A stretch of 64,000 nt of DNA, from the NCBI GenBank assembly GCA_907163375.1, contig CAJQUW010001470.1, positions 124,001 through 188,000 on the forward strand, given 5' to 3'. Under the pieces are notes generated by a model, which saw only the letters and a list, made by a program, of their open reading frames with translations, did no database searches and was not told the origin of the DNA. Source of the stretch: Prostheceraeus crozeri. Its lineage: Eukaryota > Platyhelminthes > Polycladida > Euryleptidae. A program made the position numbers and the translations under genes. Positions 1 to 7,066 of this stretch are shown here, one piece after another (the first letter of the stretch is position 1; each line of letters begins with the position of its first letter).

Positions 1-183
1 TACAATTTGTGTTATGAACCCGAACTTTTTCCTGCAGCTCTCATTAGTTGTTGGTTACCTGTGCATGTGGCAATCTTTCATAATAGTAAAGTGATCATTA
101 CTGGACTAAAATCTCATGTGCAAGCAAATGTGATCCTAGACTATCTCATCGAGTATGTACGTACCCAGCGGATTGTAAAATAA
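1..183 (+). CDS. TATA-binding-protein-like ORF, C-terminal part only (5' end outside the window)
   Basis: The frame is open from base 1 to a TAA at 181-183, giving 60 residues. The segment beginning YEPELFPAAL, followed by a beta-rich stretch (VAIFHN), then KVIITGLKS and a closing helix ending near IEYV, follows the order of the second repeat of TATA-binding protein: the PELFPGL-type strand, the VLTGAK-type strand and the last helix. TBP binds the minor groove of TATA boxes and nucleates transcription complexes. The ORF converges on the protease gene with only 25 bases between the stops, so I place it in the virus-like element rather than in host DNA. The match is by eye on about 55 residues. 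A diverged host TBP-like fragment is the main alternative. Confidence 0.6.
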   Translation, partial: YNLCYEPELFPAALISCWLPVHVAIFHNSKVIITGLKSHVQANVILDYLIEYVRTQRIVK

Positions 184-184
184 A
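179..184 (+). promoter_or_regulatory. AATAAA polyadenylation signal overlapping the stop codon of the TBP-like ORF
   Basis: AATAAA reads across the TAA stop at 181-183. The opposing gene has the same arrangement 25 bases away. Confidence 0.5.
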
Positions 185-207
185 AAACAATTTTCCAACA
201 TGATGTT

Positions 208-213
208 TTTATT
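208..213 (-). promoter_or_regulatory. AATAAA polyadenylation signal overlapping the stop codon of the protease gene
   Basis: On the minus strand AATAAA spans 213-208 and contains the TAA stop at 211-209. It could end transcripts of the whole leftward gene block. Confidence 0.5.
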
Positions 214-670
214 TCAAATCATGATAGAACTTACAAATCATTTTTTCATTAGAGGATGGATTACATGAAAAGTTTTGAATAACAGATGCAAATCGAGATA
301 CATGTAAACGTTTTAAGATGAAGTACAGTACAAAATCACCACACGTTGATGAAAGTGGATGTTGTAGTATGCGTTCATTTCGCTGATATTGGCGCGTATG
401 TTTTCTCAACCACTGCTGTGTTGGTATATTTGGAGGTTGAGCAAGAGAGTCAAATAGTTCACCACGTCGGTCTTCTCCAATAAAGATCGCTTTCCAATGC
501 TCACTGCCTAAATTCTGCGAATGAGTGTTTAGCACAATAAAGATGGGATAGTGATTTACTGCAGGTGGTAAGGTATCGAGTGAATAGACATTATCGAAAG
601 CTTTCAACGTCGCTTCGTCTGCATTACGCTGCACTTTAGTCTTAATATCGTCAGCAGTCAACCAACTCAT
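209..670 (-). CDS. adenain-like cysteine protease (virion maturation protease)
   Basis: The ORF has 153 residues from an ATG at 670-668. A cysteine-protease triad of the adenain (C5/Ulp1-like) type can be read. His58 lies in GSEHWKAIF, an acidic residue (Asp74) follows in ELFDSL, and the nucleophile Cys110 lies in SSTCGDF. Gln103, seven residues before the Cys, fits the oxyanion-hole Gln. Such proteases cut virion precursors, often after Gly-Gly, in adenoviruses and Polinton/adintovirus-type elements. The start overlaps the capsid gene stop by one base (TAATG), which suggests co-transcription. The frame is intact and of normal length for the family. Confidence 0.88.
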   Translation of the reverse strand: MSWLTADDIKTKVQRNADEATLKAFDNVYSLDTLPPAVNHYPIFIVLNTHSQNLGSEHWKAIFIGEDRRGELFDSLAQPPNIPTQQWLRKHTRQYQRNERILQHPLSSTCGDFVLYFILKRLHVSRFASVIQNFSCNPSSNEKMICKFYHDLK

Positions 671-1947
671 TAACGATTATACTGAAAAATCACGTCACGA
701 TACTTTGTAATTTCAATATTTGAATCGAAGACTGCATAAATTAATACATTGATCGTCTCAGGTAGTGTTCTTTTGAACGTCAAATCCAAACGAATATTAT
801 GAGGCACGTTCGCTTGACGATAGGGTGCACTAATATCGCTGTCAGCAGTCAAATCAAATGCATAAATAGTATATCCACTCTTAAACTCTTTCATAGTCAG
901 TCCGTTGGTGTCATCCGTATTGTAAAAGCCAAAGACATCCATAAAATCAACATAACTGCGCATAAATTGATCCGCAGCAAAATCTGGTTTGTAGGGTGGA
1001 CCAGGATGACTCACACCATTTACACGTAAAGCAATTTCACTTAACTGATTGTGTTTAAAATTGAAAGGATTCTTCTTTATATTACCATTAAATGCATCAT
1101 TTTCAACCATTGCCACCATGAGGAGCTTCGGTGCTTCCGATGGAAAGAGGCCATCTTTCATGAAACTCTTTTGATCTTTCGGAATTGTAAAGGTGAGAAG
1201 CTTTGTATACTGAACGGGGTAAATAGCATTTTGGCGGTTAAGACCTTCAGCATGTCCTCTAATGACACTTGGATTCGGTACTACTCGACGAATGTAAAGT
1301 GCAATATCTTCCACATGAATTCTAAAATTGTCAACTTTAGCAAATGCATTCAGCGCAAATTCAGGCTTATTCAATGTCAGCTTGAGTCGCATGCTGGTAT
1401 TACAGAGTAAAAACTTTGACTGTCTAAAGAAGTCTAAATTCAGCGGACCATATAGCTGACACACTTTACTATCTTTAATCATAGCAGATCGCTTTACAAA
1501 GCCACTGTTTGTTTCAACATCAAATTTTCCTGCTTCATCTCTGTACCATCCCATGGCTTCCATATGACTTTTTTGTGCTGCTGGATGAAACTGTGATACA
1601 TGATTGAAATATGATTTATAGGGATAATCGCTTTGACCACCTTCCACCTGCTGCTCTCCAATCGTTAGAGAAACATCGCGAAGTAATGTAGTCAATGGTA
1701 AATTGTTCAGTCCAACTTTATGTGCATCGTCAATAGCAGTTCCATCTGCTTGCTGAATTCTAAACCTCAAATCAAGCATCGCATAACTCAAATCTATGTA
1801 GTCATCACTACCACCAGGAATAACAAATTCAATGGGACCAGCATTCTCAGCTGTTCGAGGATGATAATCTACAATACTTGAACTAAGAATATCTGTCTGT
1901 ATGGCTTGTTGATCAAACAAACAAAAACCGGAAGTTTTACACTCCAT
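670..1947 (-). CDS. major capsid protein (hexon-like, double jelly-roll)
   Basis: The ORF has 425 residues with an ATG at 1947-1945. It is beta-rich without transmembrane segments. It carries an early EFVIPGGSDDYIDLS segment and a C-terminal region (from about residue 360) with a YDLT-like strand (FDLTAD), a PHNIRLDLTF strand and an acidic loop before the end. This layout is typical of Polinton/adintovirus capsid proteins of the double-jelly-roll class, which form the pseudo-hexagonal trimers of the shell. It sits between the protease and a basic core-like protein, as expected of a morphogenesis block. The frame is intact. The family call rests on pattern and context, not on a search. Confidence 0.85.
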   Translation of the reverse strand: MECKTSGFCLFDQQAIQTDILSSSIVDYHPRTAENAGPIEFVIPGGSDDYIDLSYAMLDLRFRIQQADGTAIDDAHKVGLNNLPLTTLLRDVSLTIGEQQVEGGQSDYPYKSYFNHVSQFHPAAQKSHMEAMGWYRDEAGKFDVETNSGFVKRSAMIKDSKVCQLYGPLNLDFFRQSKFLLCNTSMRLKLTLNKPEFALNAFAKVDNFRIHVEDIALYIRRVVPNPSVIRGHAEGLNRQNAIYPVQYTKLLTFTIPKDQKSFMKDGLFPSEAPKLLMVAMVENDAFNGNIKKNPFNFKHNQLSEIALRVNGVSHPGPPYKPDFAADQFMRSYVDFMDVFGFYNTDDTNGLTMKEFKSGYTIYAFDLTADSDISAPYRQANVPHNIRLDLTFKRTLPETINVLIYAVFDSNIEITKYRDVIFQYNR

Positions 1948-1949
1948 GA

Positions 1950-2405
1950 TTAGAAGTTATAGCAGCGTCGTCGCTTAGCGCCTGATGAATGATTAGAACC
2001 TCTGCGACGTTTGCGTGAATGCCTTTTGACTGAAGATCGCACCTTACCAGCTCCGCGATGTTTCCTCCTTCCTTCATTCATTCGTTTAGGTGATTTCTTT
2101 CCTTGAGTAACACCAGCAAAGGTCTGCTTCAATGTTTTTAAACCGCGTTCCTTCCCGCAATTCAACAAACTGCTCTTAAAACTTCTACCTCTGGAAAGAT
2201 CACTAGCAACATCACCAGCAAAGCCAACGGCATTACTTAAAACATTTCGTTTTAAAGATCTACCGACATTGGATATGAGAGGTGCTACAACAGATTTCAG
2301 TGCACCAAGTATGCTACCTCCACGTTGGCGGCGAGCGCCGATGTAAATGTGTCCTCCACCACTTACATAGGAGGGTCGTGAATAAAATGAGGCAGTTGGA
2401 TTCAT
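1950..2405 (-). CDS. basic virion core/minor capsid-like protein with Gly-Gly-x site
   Basis: The ORF has 151 residues with an ATG at 2405-2403 and stops two bases before the capsid start. The N-terminus (SFYSRPSYVSGGGHIY) is followed by RRQRGGS and a short amphipathic stretch (ILGALKSVVAPLIS). The last 50 residues are dominated by Arg, Lys, Ser and Gly. The RQRGG-S sequence resembles a site for an adenain-type protease, so cleavage could free the amphipathic segment, as with adenovirus pVI or pX. A DNA-binding or membrane-lytic core protein is likely. The precise homology is not certain. Confidence 0.65.
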   Translation of the reverse strand: MNPTASFYSRPSYVSGGGHIYIGARRQRGGSILGALKSVVAPLISNVGRSLKRNVLSNAVGFAGDVASDLSRGRSFKSSLLNCGKERGLKTLKQTFAGVTQGKKSPKRMNEGRRKHRGAGKVRSSVKRHSRKRRRGSNHSSGAKRRRCYNF

Positions 2406-2540
2406 AGCTCAAACCCTAAACATTGTTAGTTACAACTTTGCATGAATCACTGTCGATCACTTAGATGAAAGATGTCGGCACGACGCATCCAAGAGTTCAT
2501 ACTTGAAGGATAACCAGTCCATTTAACAAGACACCATTCT

Positions 2541-3668
2541 TCACCTTGCTGTTTTTTTACATCGAATGATTTTCTCTACCAAATATGTTTCACTTTCAGT
2601 GACTACCTCAATCTCATCGCGGTAAAAGCTACCCTCAATTTCTTCATTATCGTAATCTTTCAACTTGTAGGTGGTTGGAGAGTCTTTTTGATTAATCCTT
2701 GATACTATAAATACCTCCTCTGTCCAATTCGGAAGGTACCCTTTAGCAAAAACACTTTTCACTTTTGAGATACGAACTTTATCACCAATTTTCACATCAC
2801 TTTTCACATGAGTGCGTTTACGTTGGAATGATTCGCGCACTTTATCTACATTGTCAGCATTTACATCTACTGGTCTGAGTCCAATAGAACGATGGATAGA
2901 GTGATTGTAGGCATGGAGTGTATCTTGTAGAACCTTTGTCCAATTTTGTGTCAAGTTGGCAGTAAAATGTCGCCACAAGCGATTTTTTAATGTGCGATTA
3001 AAACGTTCAACGAGTACAGCTTTATAAGCACTCTTTACACTAAACAACTCAATATCATGCCTCTCAAATAATCTTCTCACATGCTGATTTTCAAACTCTT
3101 TTCCTTGATCACTCTGAATTCTTTTTGGAATGCGACCTTCTCGAAAAATTGTTTGGAATGCTTTTGCTACTCCTTTCCCTTCTTTAGTTTTTAAAGGTTG
3201 AGCCCACGCATAACGCGAGAAGATATCAATGACGGTTAAAATAAAATTATTGCCCGAGTTATGTTTTGAAATGGAGGCGACATCGCACAAATCTGCTTGC
3301 CACTGTTCATCGATGTCATGAACAATATAATGGCGGGTGCGGTACTTCTTTTTCGCTTGTTTGTGGAGTGTATAGGTAGCCTGACCCTTTAACCATCGTT
3401 TCACTTGTGATTGTGGAAGACCACTCGCTTTTGATAATTTCTTGATATATGCAAATCCTGCCAGATGTTTTACATCATAATAGATTGACTTCAAACGTTC
3501 AGTCGATGACGACTGACTCTTTTTCCTCCTTCTCATCTTTTTGTTTTCTTGCCTTTCTACATTTACAACAACTGCAGCATTTAGCTTTAGCGGTTTTGCG
3601 ATCGTGTTCACATTGCTTAGGGGTTTCATTATGAGAGCTGGCGCAGCAAGTGCAAGTGACAACGACAT
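2541..3668 (-). CDS. Polinton-type integrase (rve DDE fold with C-terminal SH3/chromo-like tail)
   Basis: The ORF has 375 residues. The catalytic core begins near residue 120. The three acidic residues are Asp126 in EQWQADLCD, Asp187 in RIQSDQGKEF and Glu221 in VLVERFNRTLKN. An HTH-like basic region precedes it (residues 60-105). A C-terminal tail begins at KIGDKVRISK and ends with a short beta-rich domain. The product would insert the element into host DNA, leaving a short target duplication. The ATG at 3668 is the longest choice, but the first 45 residues overlap the Cys-rich ORF in another frame and have odd composition. Met45 (MRRRKKSQ) is an alternative start. The core is intact. Confidence 0.88.
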   Translation of the reverse strand: MSLSLALAAPALIMKPLSNVNTIAKPLKLNAAVVVNVERQENKKMRRRKKSQSSSTERLKSIYYDVKHLAGFAYIKKLSKASGLPQSQVKRWLKGQATYTLHKQAKKKYRTRHYIVHDIDEQWQADLCDVASISKHNSGNNFILTVIDIFSRYAWAQPLKTKEGKGVAKAFQTIFREGRIPKRIQSDQGKEFENQHVRRLFERHDIELFSVKSAYKAVLVERFNRTLKNRLWRHFTANLTQNWTKVLQDTLHAYNHSIHRSIGLRPVDVNADNVDKVRESFQRKRTHVKSDVKIGDKVRISKVKSVFAKGYLPNWTEEVFIVSRINQKDSPTTYKLKDYDNEEIEGSFYRDEIEVVTESETYLVEKIIRCKKTAR

Positions 3669-3720
3669 TCACCTCTGGCGGCTCATTACATGGCAAGCAA
3701 CACATCTGCTTCATATTCAT
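3499..3720 (-). CDS. small cysteine-rich protein (12 Cys in 73 residues)
   Basis: The ORF starts at ATG 3720-3718. It contains CC/CxC clusters near residues 7-11, 23-26 and 48-54 and a Lys/Glu-rich tail. The cysteine spacing suggests a metal-binding fold. Small Cys-rich proteins are known in Polintons, but I cannot match this one by name. It overlaps the end of the preceding ORF by about 35 bases and the possible N-terminus of the integrase by 170. One of the two readings of the 3535-3668 stretch must be the less constrained; the regular cysteines favour this one. Confidence 0.5.
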   Translation of the reverse strand: MNMKQMCCLPCNEPPEVNVVVTCTCCASSHNETPKQCEHDRKTAKAKCCSCCKCRKARKQKDEKEEKESVVID

Positions 3721-4348
3721 AGTCTGAGAACATGTATTTCCTGGGAGGAGCTGTTTTACGTTTTCCTTTTACTAGTTTTAGTGGTGATGTAGATCTACGT
3801 CGAGTTCTTCCTCTTGTTTGCTTAGTGAGTGTGGGAGGGGATGTAGCAGGTGACGTCTTAAACCAATTTGTTGGCATTTTCATCGTCTGAAGCATTGGAG
3901 CAGTAGCCACTGTTGAATCAAGTTCTTTCAATGTCTCATTATTTAAAGCAAATTTTGGCACATTATGCTTTTTCAATAGTTTAAGAAAGTATGTCCAACC
4001 AGGTGGAACATAGCCCTGACGGCGCTTTCTACGTGTTGCATACTGAATCAAGTCTTCATAACGTGAAGCATCAATCACTTTATTTTCATCTGTAATGATT
4101 TCTCCTCTATCATTTACATTGAGATGGGGTTCAATACTGTTGAAAAGAGATATGGCATGTGCGCGAGATGCTAAAGGTGTAGCAGTCGATACAGAGTCAC
4201 GCATCTTATTCTTCAAGTTTTTCAATTGCTCATCAGTTTCCGATTGTAATAATACAGCACGATGTGGATCTTTGATGTGAACATTTTGCTGATAATCTAT
4301 TTCTTTCCTATACATTTGATTTGCAAGAGGTTGCTTTACTTGCTGCAT
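3686..4348 (-). CDS. conserved structural-type Polinton/adintovirus protein
   Basis: The ORF has 220 residues from the ATG at 4348-4346; the few residues upstream would need a TTG start. The N-terminal half is polar and helical. The middle has an RYEDLIQYATRRKRR segment, then PPGWTYFLKLLKKHNVPK. The last 60 residues are Arg/Lys/Ser/Thr-rich. A helical segment followed by a PxGW motif and a basic tail is a layout I associate with a virion protein of these elements, but the biochemical role is unknown to me. It lies directly upstream of the Cys-rich ORF and downstream of the ATPase. Confidence 0.55.
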   Translation of the reverse strand: MQQVKQPLANQMYRKEIDYQQNVHIKDPHRAVLLQSETDEQLKNLKNKMRDSVSTATPLASRAHAISLFNSIEPHLNVNDRGEIITDENKVIDASRYEDLIQYATRRKRRQGYVPPGWTYFLKLLKKHNVPKFALNNETLKELDSTVATAPMLQTMKMPTNWFKTSPATSPPTLTKQTRGRTRRRSTSPLKLVKGKRKTAPPRKYMFSDYEYEADVLLAM

Positions 4349-4405
4349 GGCAGTCAATTGTACATATTCATCCTAAAGGAATAACAATCATGCGAGAATA
4401 AGAAC

Positions 4406-5023
4406 TCATAGTTTGTAGATAATCATGGGAGTTTTCAAAATATCACTTCGAAATCTAAATTCTTCCGGACACTCTTGCGTAAAGTCAATGAATAAGTAAC
4501 CGTATGGTTTTTCAGTAGCTGCTTGAAAAATTTCAATTAAGGCTTTTGATCCTCTGGGTGCAACTTGTCGCGCTAAAATTTCAAATTGACTTTTATCTCG
4601 CGGATTCTTGAAAATAGCATAATAGTGTGTATTCAGGTTTCGTGTACGAGCTTCTTTTCCATCAGGAAACAAATTTTGTGTGATATAGATGATAAAACAC
4701 CTTTTATGATGTGCTGCACGAGTGAACATATCTGTAACATCTTTGGAATTCTTACTTTCTTTTAATAAATCATCCAATACAACAACATCATTAGACTGAA
4801 GTTTATCCACTGGAATAATTCCTTCATGTCGAATAAAGTTGCGACTTTGCAATTCCTGAAACAAGGACAGTTGATAAATACCATAACACCAAATCACTCG
4901 ATTGATAGGTTCCTTAAACAACTCCCTTCTTTTATCCAATAAATTCAGCGTGAAAACAGTTTTACCTGCATGAGATGGACCTGATACAGTCAGAACTTTA
5001 TCACATTGAAGTCTGAAATCCAT
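4406..5023 (-). CDS. DNA-packaging ATPase (FtsK/HerA-type, A32-like)
   Basis: I choose the ATG at 5023-5021, which gives 205 residues; the longer reading needs a TTG start. The Walker A motif GPSHAGKT follows a beta strand (KVLTVS) 15 residues from the start. Walker B is VVVLDD and a sensor-type Gln is in FIIYITQNLF. Packaging ATPases of this group pump genomic DNA into preformed capsids and are a hallmark of Polintons, adintoviruses and other PRD1-lineage viruses. About 30 bases separate it from the next upstream gene. The frame is intact. Confidence 0.87.
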   Translation of the reverse strand: MDFRLQCDKVLTVSGPSHAGKTVFTLNLLDKRRELFKEPINRVIWCYGIYQLSLFQELQSRNFIRHEGIIPVDKLQSNDVVVLDDLLKESKNSKDVTDMFTRAAHHKRCFIIYITQNLFPDGKEARTRNLNTHYYAIFKNPRDKSQFEILARQVAPRGSKALIEIFQAATEKPYGYLFIDFTQECPEEFRFRSDILKTPMIIYKL

Positions 5024-5054
5024 TTTATTACTTTGAGATTCAACATTTGCATAA

Positions 5055-5411
5055 TTAACGCTTAGAGCCAAAGATATTACCCAATAGGTTGCCCACGGCA
5101 GGAGCTATCATTGGAAGTATTGCTGAAAGGAAACCGCCCTTTTGTGTTAGAGTTTTCCTCTTTCTTTGAAGGGTGACTTTAGGATTGGAGGTGAAACGCA
5201 ATTTCGTAGCATATCGCTTAAGTAACTTTCGTTGTTTTGGCGCTAATTTCTTCGTCCTCAACTTCCTCACATGAGAAATAATTTCACGGATGAATTTATC
5301 GTTAGCATGTCTTATAGCATTGTATCGCTGATTTTCTTTCATTCGTCGGAGAGCTTGAATGGCTGAAGAAAACTTTTGACTTTTACGTTTCGTCATTTTA
5401 CGTTTCGCCAT
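5055..5411 (-). CDS. basic core/membrane-active minor protein (pX/pVI-like layout)
   Basis: The ORF has 118 residues with an ATG at 5411-5409. The first 90 residues are very rich in Lys and Arg. They end in TQKGGF, followed by a hydrophobic, Pro- and Gly-containing tail (FLSAILPMIAPAVGNLLGN) and a final GSKR. The KGG-F site resembles a substrate of the adenain-like protease encoded in the same block. Cleavage would separate a nucleic-acid-binding part from a membrane-active peptide. This is the same design as the protein at 1950-2405, so the element may carry two proteins built alike. Confidence 0.6.
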   Translation of the reverse strand: MAKRKMTKRKSQKFSSAIQALRRMKENQRYNAIRHANDKFIREIISHVRKLRTKKLAPKQRKLLKRYATKLRFTSNPKVTLQRKRKTLTQKGGFLSAILPMIAPAVGNLLGNIFGSKR

Positions 5412-5462
5412 TTTCCGTGTTAGTCTTTGCTAAAACCTATCTTTACCACATTTGCATAGGTA

Positions 5463-5786
5463 CTAACTATTGCGACATAAGTGACACTCGAAATGAGCAA
5501 TATCACAGTGGTTACATTGGCAAAGTTGAATGCAATTACGTATGAAACAGCGTTGACAAAAAGCATGCTTACATCTCTTGAAGATCCGCTTTTCATTTCC
5601 ATCCTTTCGCTTACATACATCGCAACACATAGTTTCACCGTTACTGATGTCTATAGCAAGTCTTTTTGAAGATATGAATTTGCTAGCCTTTTCTAAATAA
5701 TAGACACATGTACAGAAGGAATATACTTCGAGAGTGAGCAGACATAACTCGAAAACCAGTTGTGCTACAATCAAGTACCACTGCAT
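5463..5786 (-). CDS. membrane-anchored RING-like zinc-finger protein
   Basis: The ORF has 107 residues from ATG 5786-5784 (two bases after the preceding gene's stop). Residues 1-30 are a strongly hydrophobic N-terminal segment, a signal anchor by its look. The second half carries CCDVCKRKDG, then FKRCKHAFCQRCF and a third Cys/His cluster (CQCNHC...CHLC). The C-x2-C...C-x-H-x2-C-x2-C order is that of a RING finger. RING proteins usually act as ubiquitin ligases, and viral ones redirect host protein turnover; that role here is inference. No linear homologue comes to mind. Confidence 0.6.
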   Translation of the reverse strand: MQWYLIVAQLVFELCLLTLEVYSFCTCVYYLEKASKFISSKRLAIDISNGETMCCDVCKRKDGNEKRIFKRCKHAFCQRCFIRNCIQLCQCNHCDIAHFECHLCRNS

Positions 5787-5788
5787 TT

Positions 5789-6199
5789 TCAATTTTTCTT
5801 TATGGAAAGTTGAATGTGAATATCTGAAATCGCTTCAATCACTAGACTGCTACCATGATGGTTAAATGCGTTAAGACGTTCAGCAATTTTTATCATATGT
5901 CTTTTAAAAAATTCTTCGGGGTGATCTACCACTTCCATTGAATAAGAAGCAAAATGGAAAGAGCGACTTTCTACCTCTTCCTTTCCAAAATGACGAAACT
6001 TAATTTTCGCAACTAATCGCGCCATGATAATGCTATCAGAGAATGTATTCATTAACTCTAGAAATAGAGTGCTAGCATCATCGACCACTGCTTCGATGTC
6101 GATCTCATCTTTATGAAAATTTATCACATAATCTTGAACAGCTCCTTTTAAACTTTGCCTATGAAAATGTAATGTTCCGCAGTCGTTTGAGAAAGACAT
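5789..6199 (-). CDS. conserved-looking protein of unknown function (136 residues)
   Basis: The ORF starts at ATG 6199-6197 and ends two bases before the RING gene. It is acidic to neutral, without membrane segments. The C-terminal half shows a helix (EEFFKRHMIKIAERLNAF) followed by a GSSLVIEAISDIHIQL strand. That helix-then-strand pattern reminds me of the N-terminal segment that precedes the polymerase domain in Polinton DNA polymerase B. If so, it would be a detached version of that segment. This is a weak resemblance; otherwise I do not recognise the protein. Confidence 0.5.
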   Translation of the reverse strand: MSFSNDCGTLHFHRQSLKGAVQDYVINFHKDEIDIEAVVDDASTLFLELMNTFSDSIIMARLVAKIKFRHFGKEEVESRSFHFASYSMEVVDHPEEFFKRHMIKIAERLNAFNHHGSSLVIEAISDIHIQLSIKKN

Positions 6200-6474
6200 G
6201 ATCGCTCTTTATCTAACCCATCCATTGCATGAAAACAACTCTTCTCATAGTAACATTTATTGAATAACGGTAACAAGCATGCATTATAAATCAATGATTT
6301 GAAAGAGATAAAATAGATACAGCTGGTAACTATCATACAGCGAGCAATGATAACCATACAGGACTTTGGCAGTGTTGAGGTAAGGAGGAAAGAAGCATTG
6401 GTTATTAACGTAGCTACTACAACGAACAGACAAAATAGGAACACACAAATCCTTAAAACGTTTCGTGACTTCAT
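6148..6474 (-). CDS. possible small membrane protein (overlapping ORF)
   Basis: The ORF has 108 residues from ATG 6474-6472. It has one strong hydrophobic N-terminal segment (residues 7-30) and a second weaker one near 40-60. It overlaps the exonuclease-like ORF by about 190 bases and the next gene by 52 bases, so it may be a shadow frame. It is listed because nested ORFs are common in such compact elements and because a signal-anchor segment right after the ATG is unlikely to be random. Confidence 0.28.
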   Translation of the reverse strand: MKSRNVLRICVFLFCLFVVVATLITNASFLLTSTLPKSCMVIIARCMIVTSCIYFISFKSLIYNACLLPLFNKCYYEKSCFHAMDGLDKERSCLSQTTAEHYIFIGKV

Positions 6475-6814
6475 GGTAATGTTGATTCACTCTACTATCC
6501 CAAGGCGGGAGCAAAATATCATCAATGATTAGATTGGGAAATACTTTCCTCTCCTTACCAGGATTATTACAAAAGATGCGTATAACATTGAAAGTAGCTA
6601 ACCATCGTTTAAAGTCAATAAGAAGAGCACTCTCACAAGAAAAGCCATAGTCTTGCAAATATTTCAGATTAAGTCCATGAATGTGTTTTCTCGCCCATTG
6701 ATCAACATTGGGATCGCAGTTGGCATGTTGATGATAGACACTAACGATCTGATATGTCCAATTGTTCATAGCAATAGCACTGAGCTCCTGTACAGGTTCA
6801 CCCTCACAATCCAT
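6284..6814 (-). CDS. DEDD-type 3'-5' exonuclease-like protein
   Basis: The ORF has 176 residues from ATG 6814-6812. It opens with MDCEGEPVQELSAIAM, which has the D-x-E arrangement of the first exonuclease motif of DnaQ/RNase T-type enzymes. The frame is open further upstream, and the hydrophobic strand IIIF just before the Met belongs to that motif. The real start is therefore probably in an upstream exon: a pyrimidine-rich TTCCGTTTTAG acceptor-like site lies at 6836-6846. A DIL...PPWDSR segment near residue 105 may hold a later acidic motif. A proofreading or nucleic-acid-processing role is inferred from the first motif only. Confidence 0.45.
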   Translation of the reverse strand: MDCEGEPVQELSAIAMNNWTYQIVSVYHQHANCDPNVDQWARKHIHGLNLKYLQDYGFSCESALLIDFKRWLATFNVIRIFCNNPGKERKVFPNLIIDDILLPPWDSRVNQHYHEVTKRFKDLCVPILSVRCSSYVNNQCFFPPYLNTAKVLYGYHCSLYDSYQLYLFYLFQIIDL

Positions 6815-6865
6815 AAAAATGATGATAGAAGCCTAAAACGGAATTTACACATCTAAGGAAACGTT

Positions 6866-7066
6866 CTATAACATATTACAAAATGAAGAATTACATCGAT
6901 GCTTTTCACGACAAAATACACAAATGATATGACGGCAACGAAGAAGTAAAATGTATCTAATAAGACCACGTCTACGACACTCAAAGCACATAAGCGAATT
7001 GTCATAGGGTAGAGTTAGGAAAGGACTAGTAATTCTCCTTCTTTGATTTGCGTTTTGATGCAGCAT
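6866..7066 (-). CDS. second RING-like Cys/His-rich small ORF
   Basis: From ATG 7066-7064 (or the internal ATG 6991-6989) the frame encodes MCFECRRRGL, then LLRCRHIICVFC and CNSSFC, again a C-x2-C...C-x-H-x2-C-x2-C order. Its upstream part overlaps the end of the 5' gene by about 40 bases in another frame. It lies directly in front of the acceptor-like site of the exonuclease-like ORF, so it could be an exon joined to it. As a stand-alone protein it would be only 40-66 residues. Confidence 0.4.
   Translation of the reverse strand: MLHQNANQRRRITSPFLTLPYDNSLMCFECRRRGLIRYILLLRCRHIICVFCREKHRCNSSFCNML

Noticed and set aside
799-1410. Plus-strand ORFs opposite the capsid gene
   Set aside because: Shadows of the capsid reading frame with low-complexity composition.
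5481-5669. Plus-strand ORF opposite the RING gene
   Set aside because: It mirrors the Cys-rich gene, has no features of its own and lies within a block of minus-strand genes.
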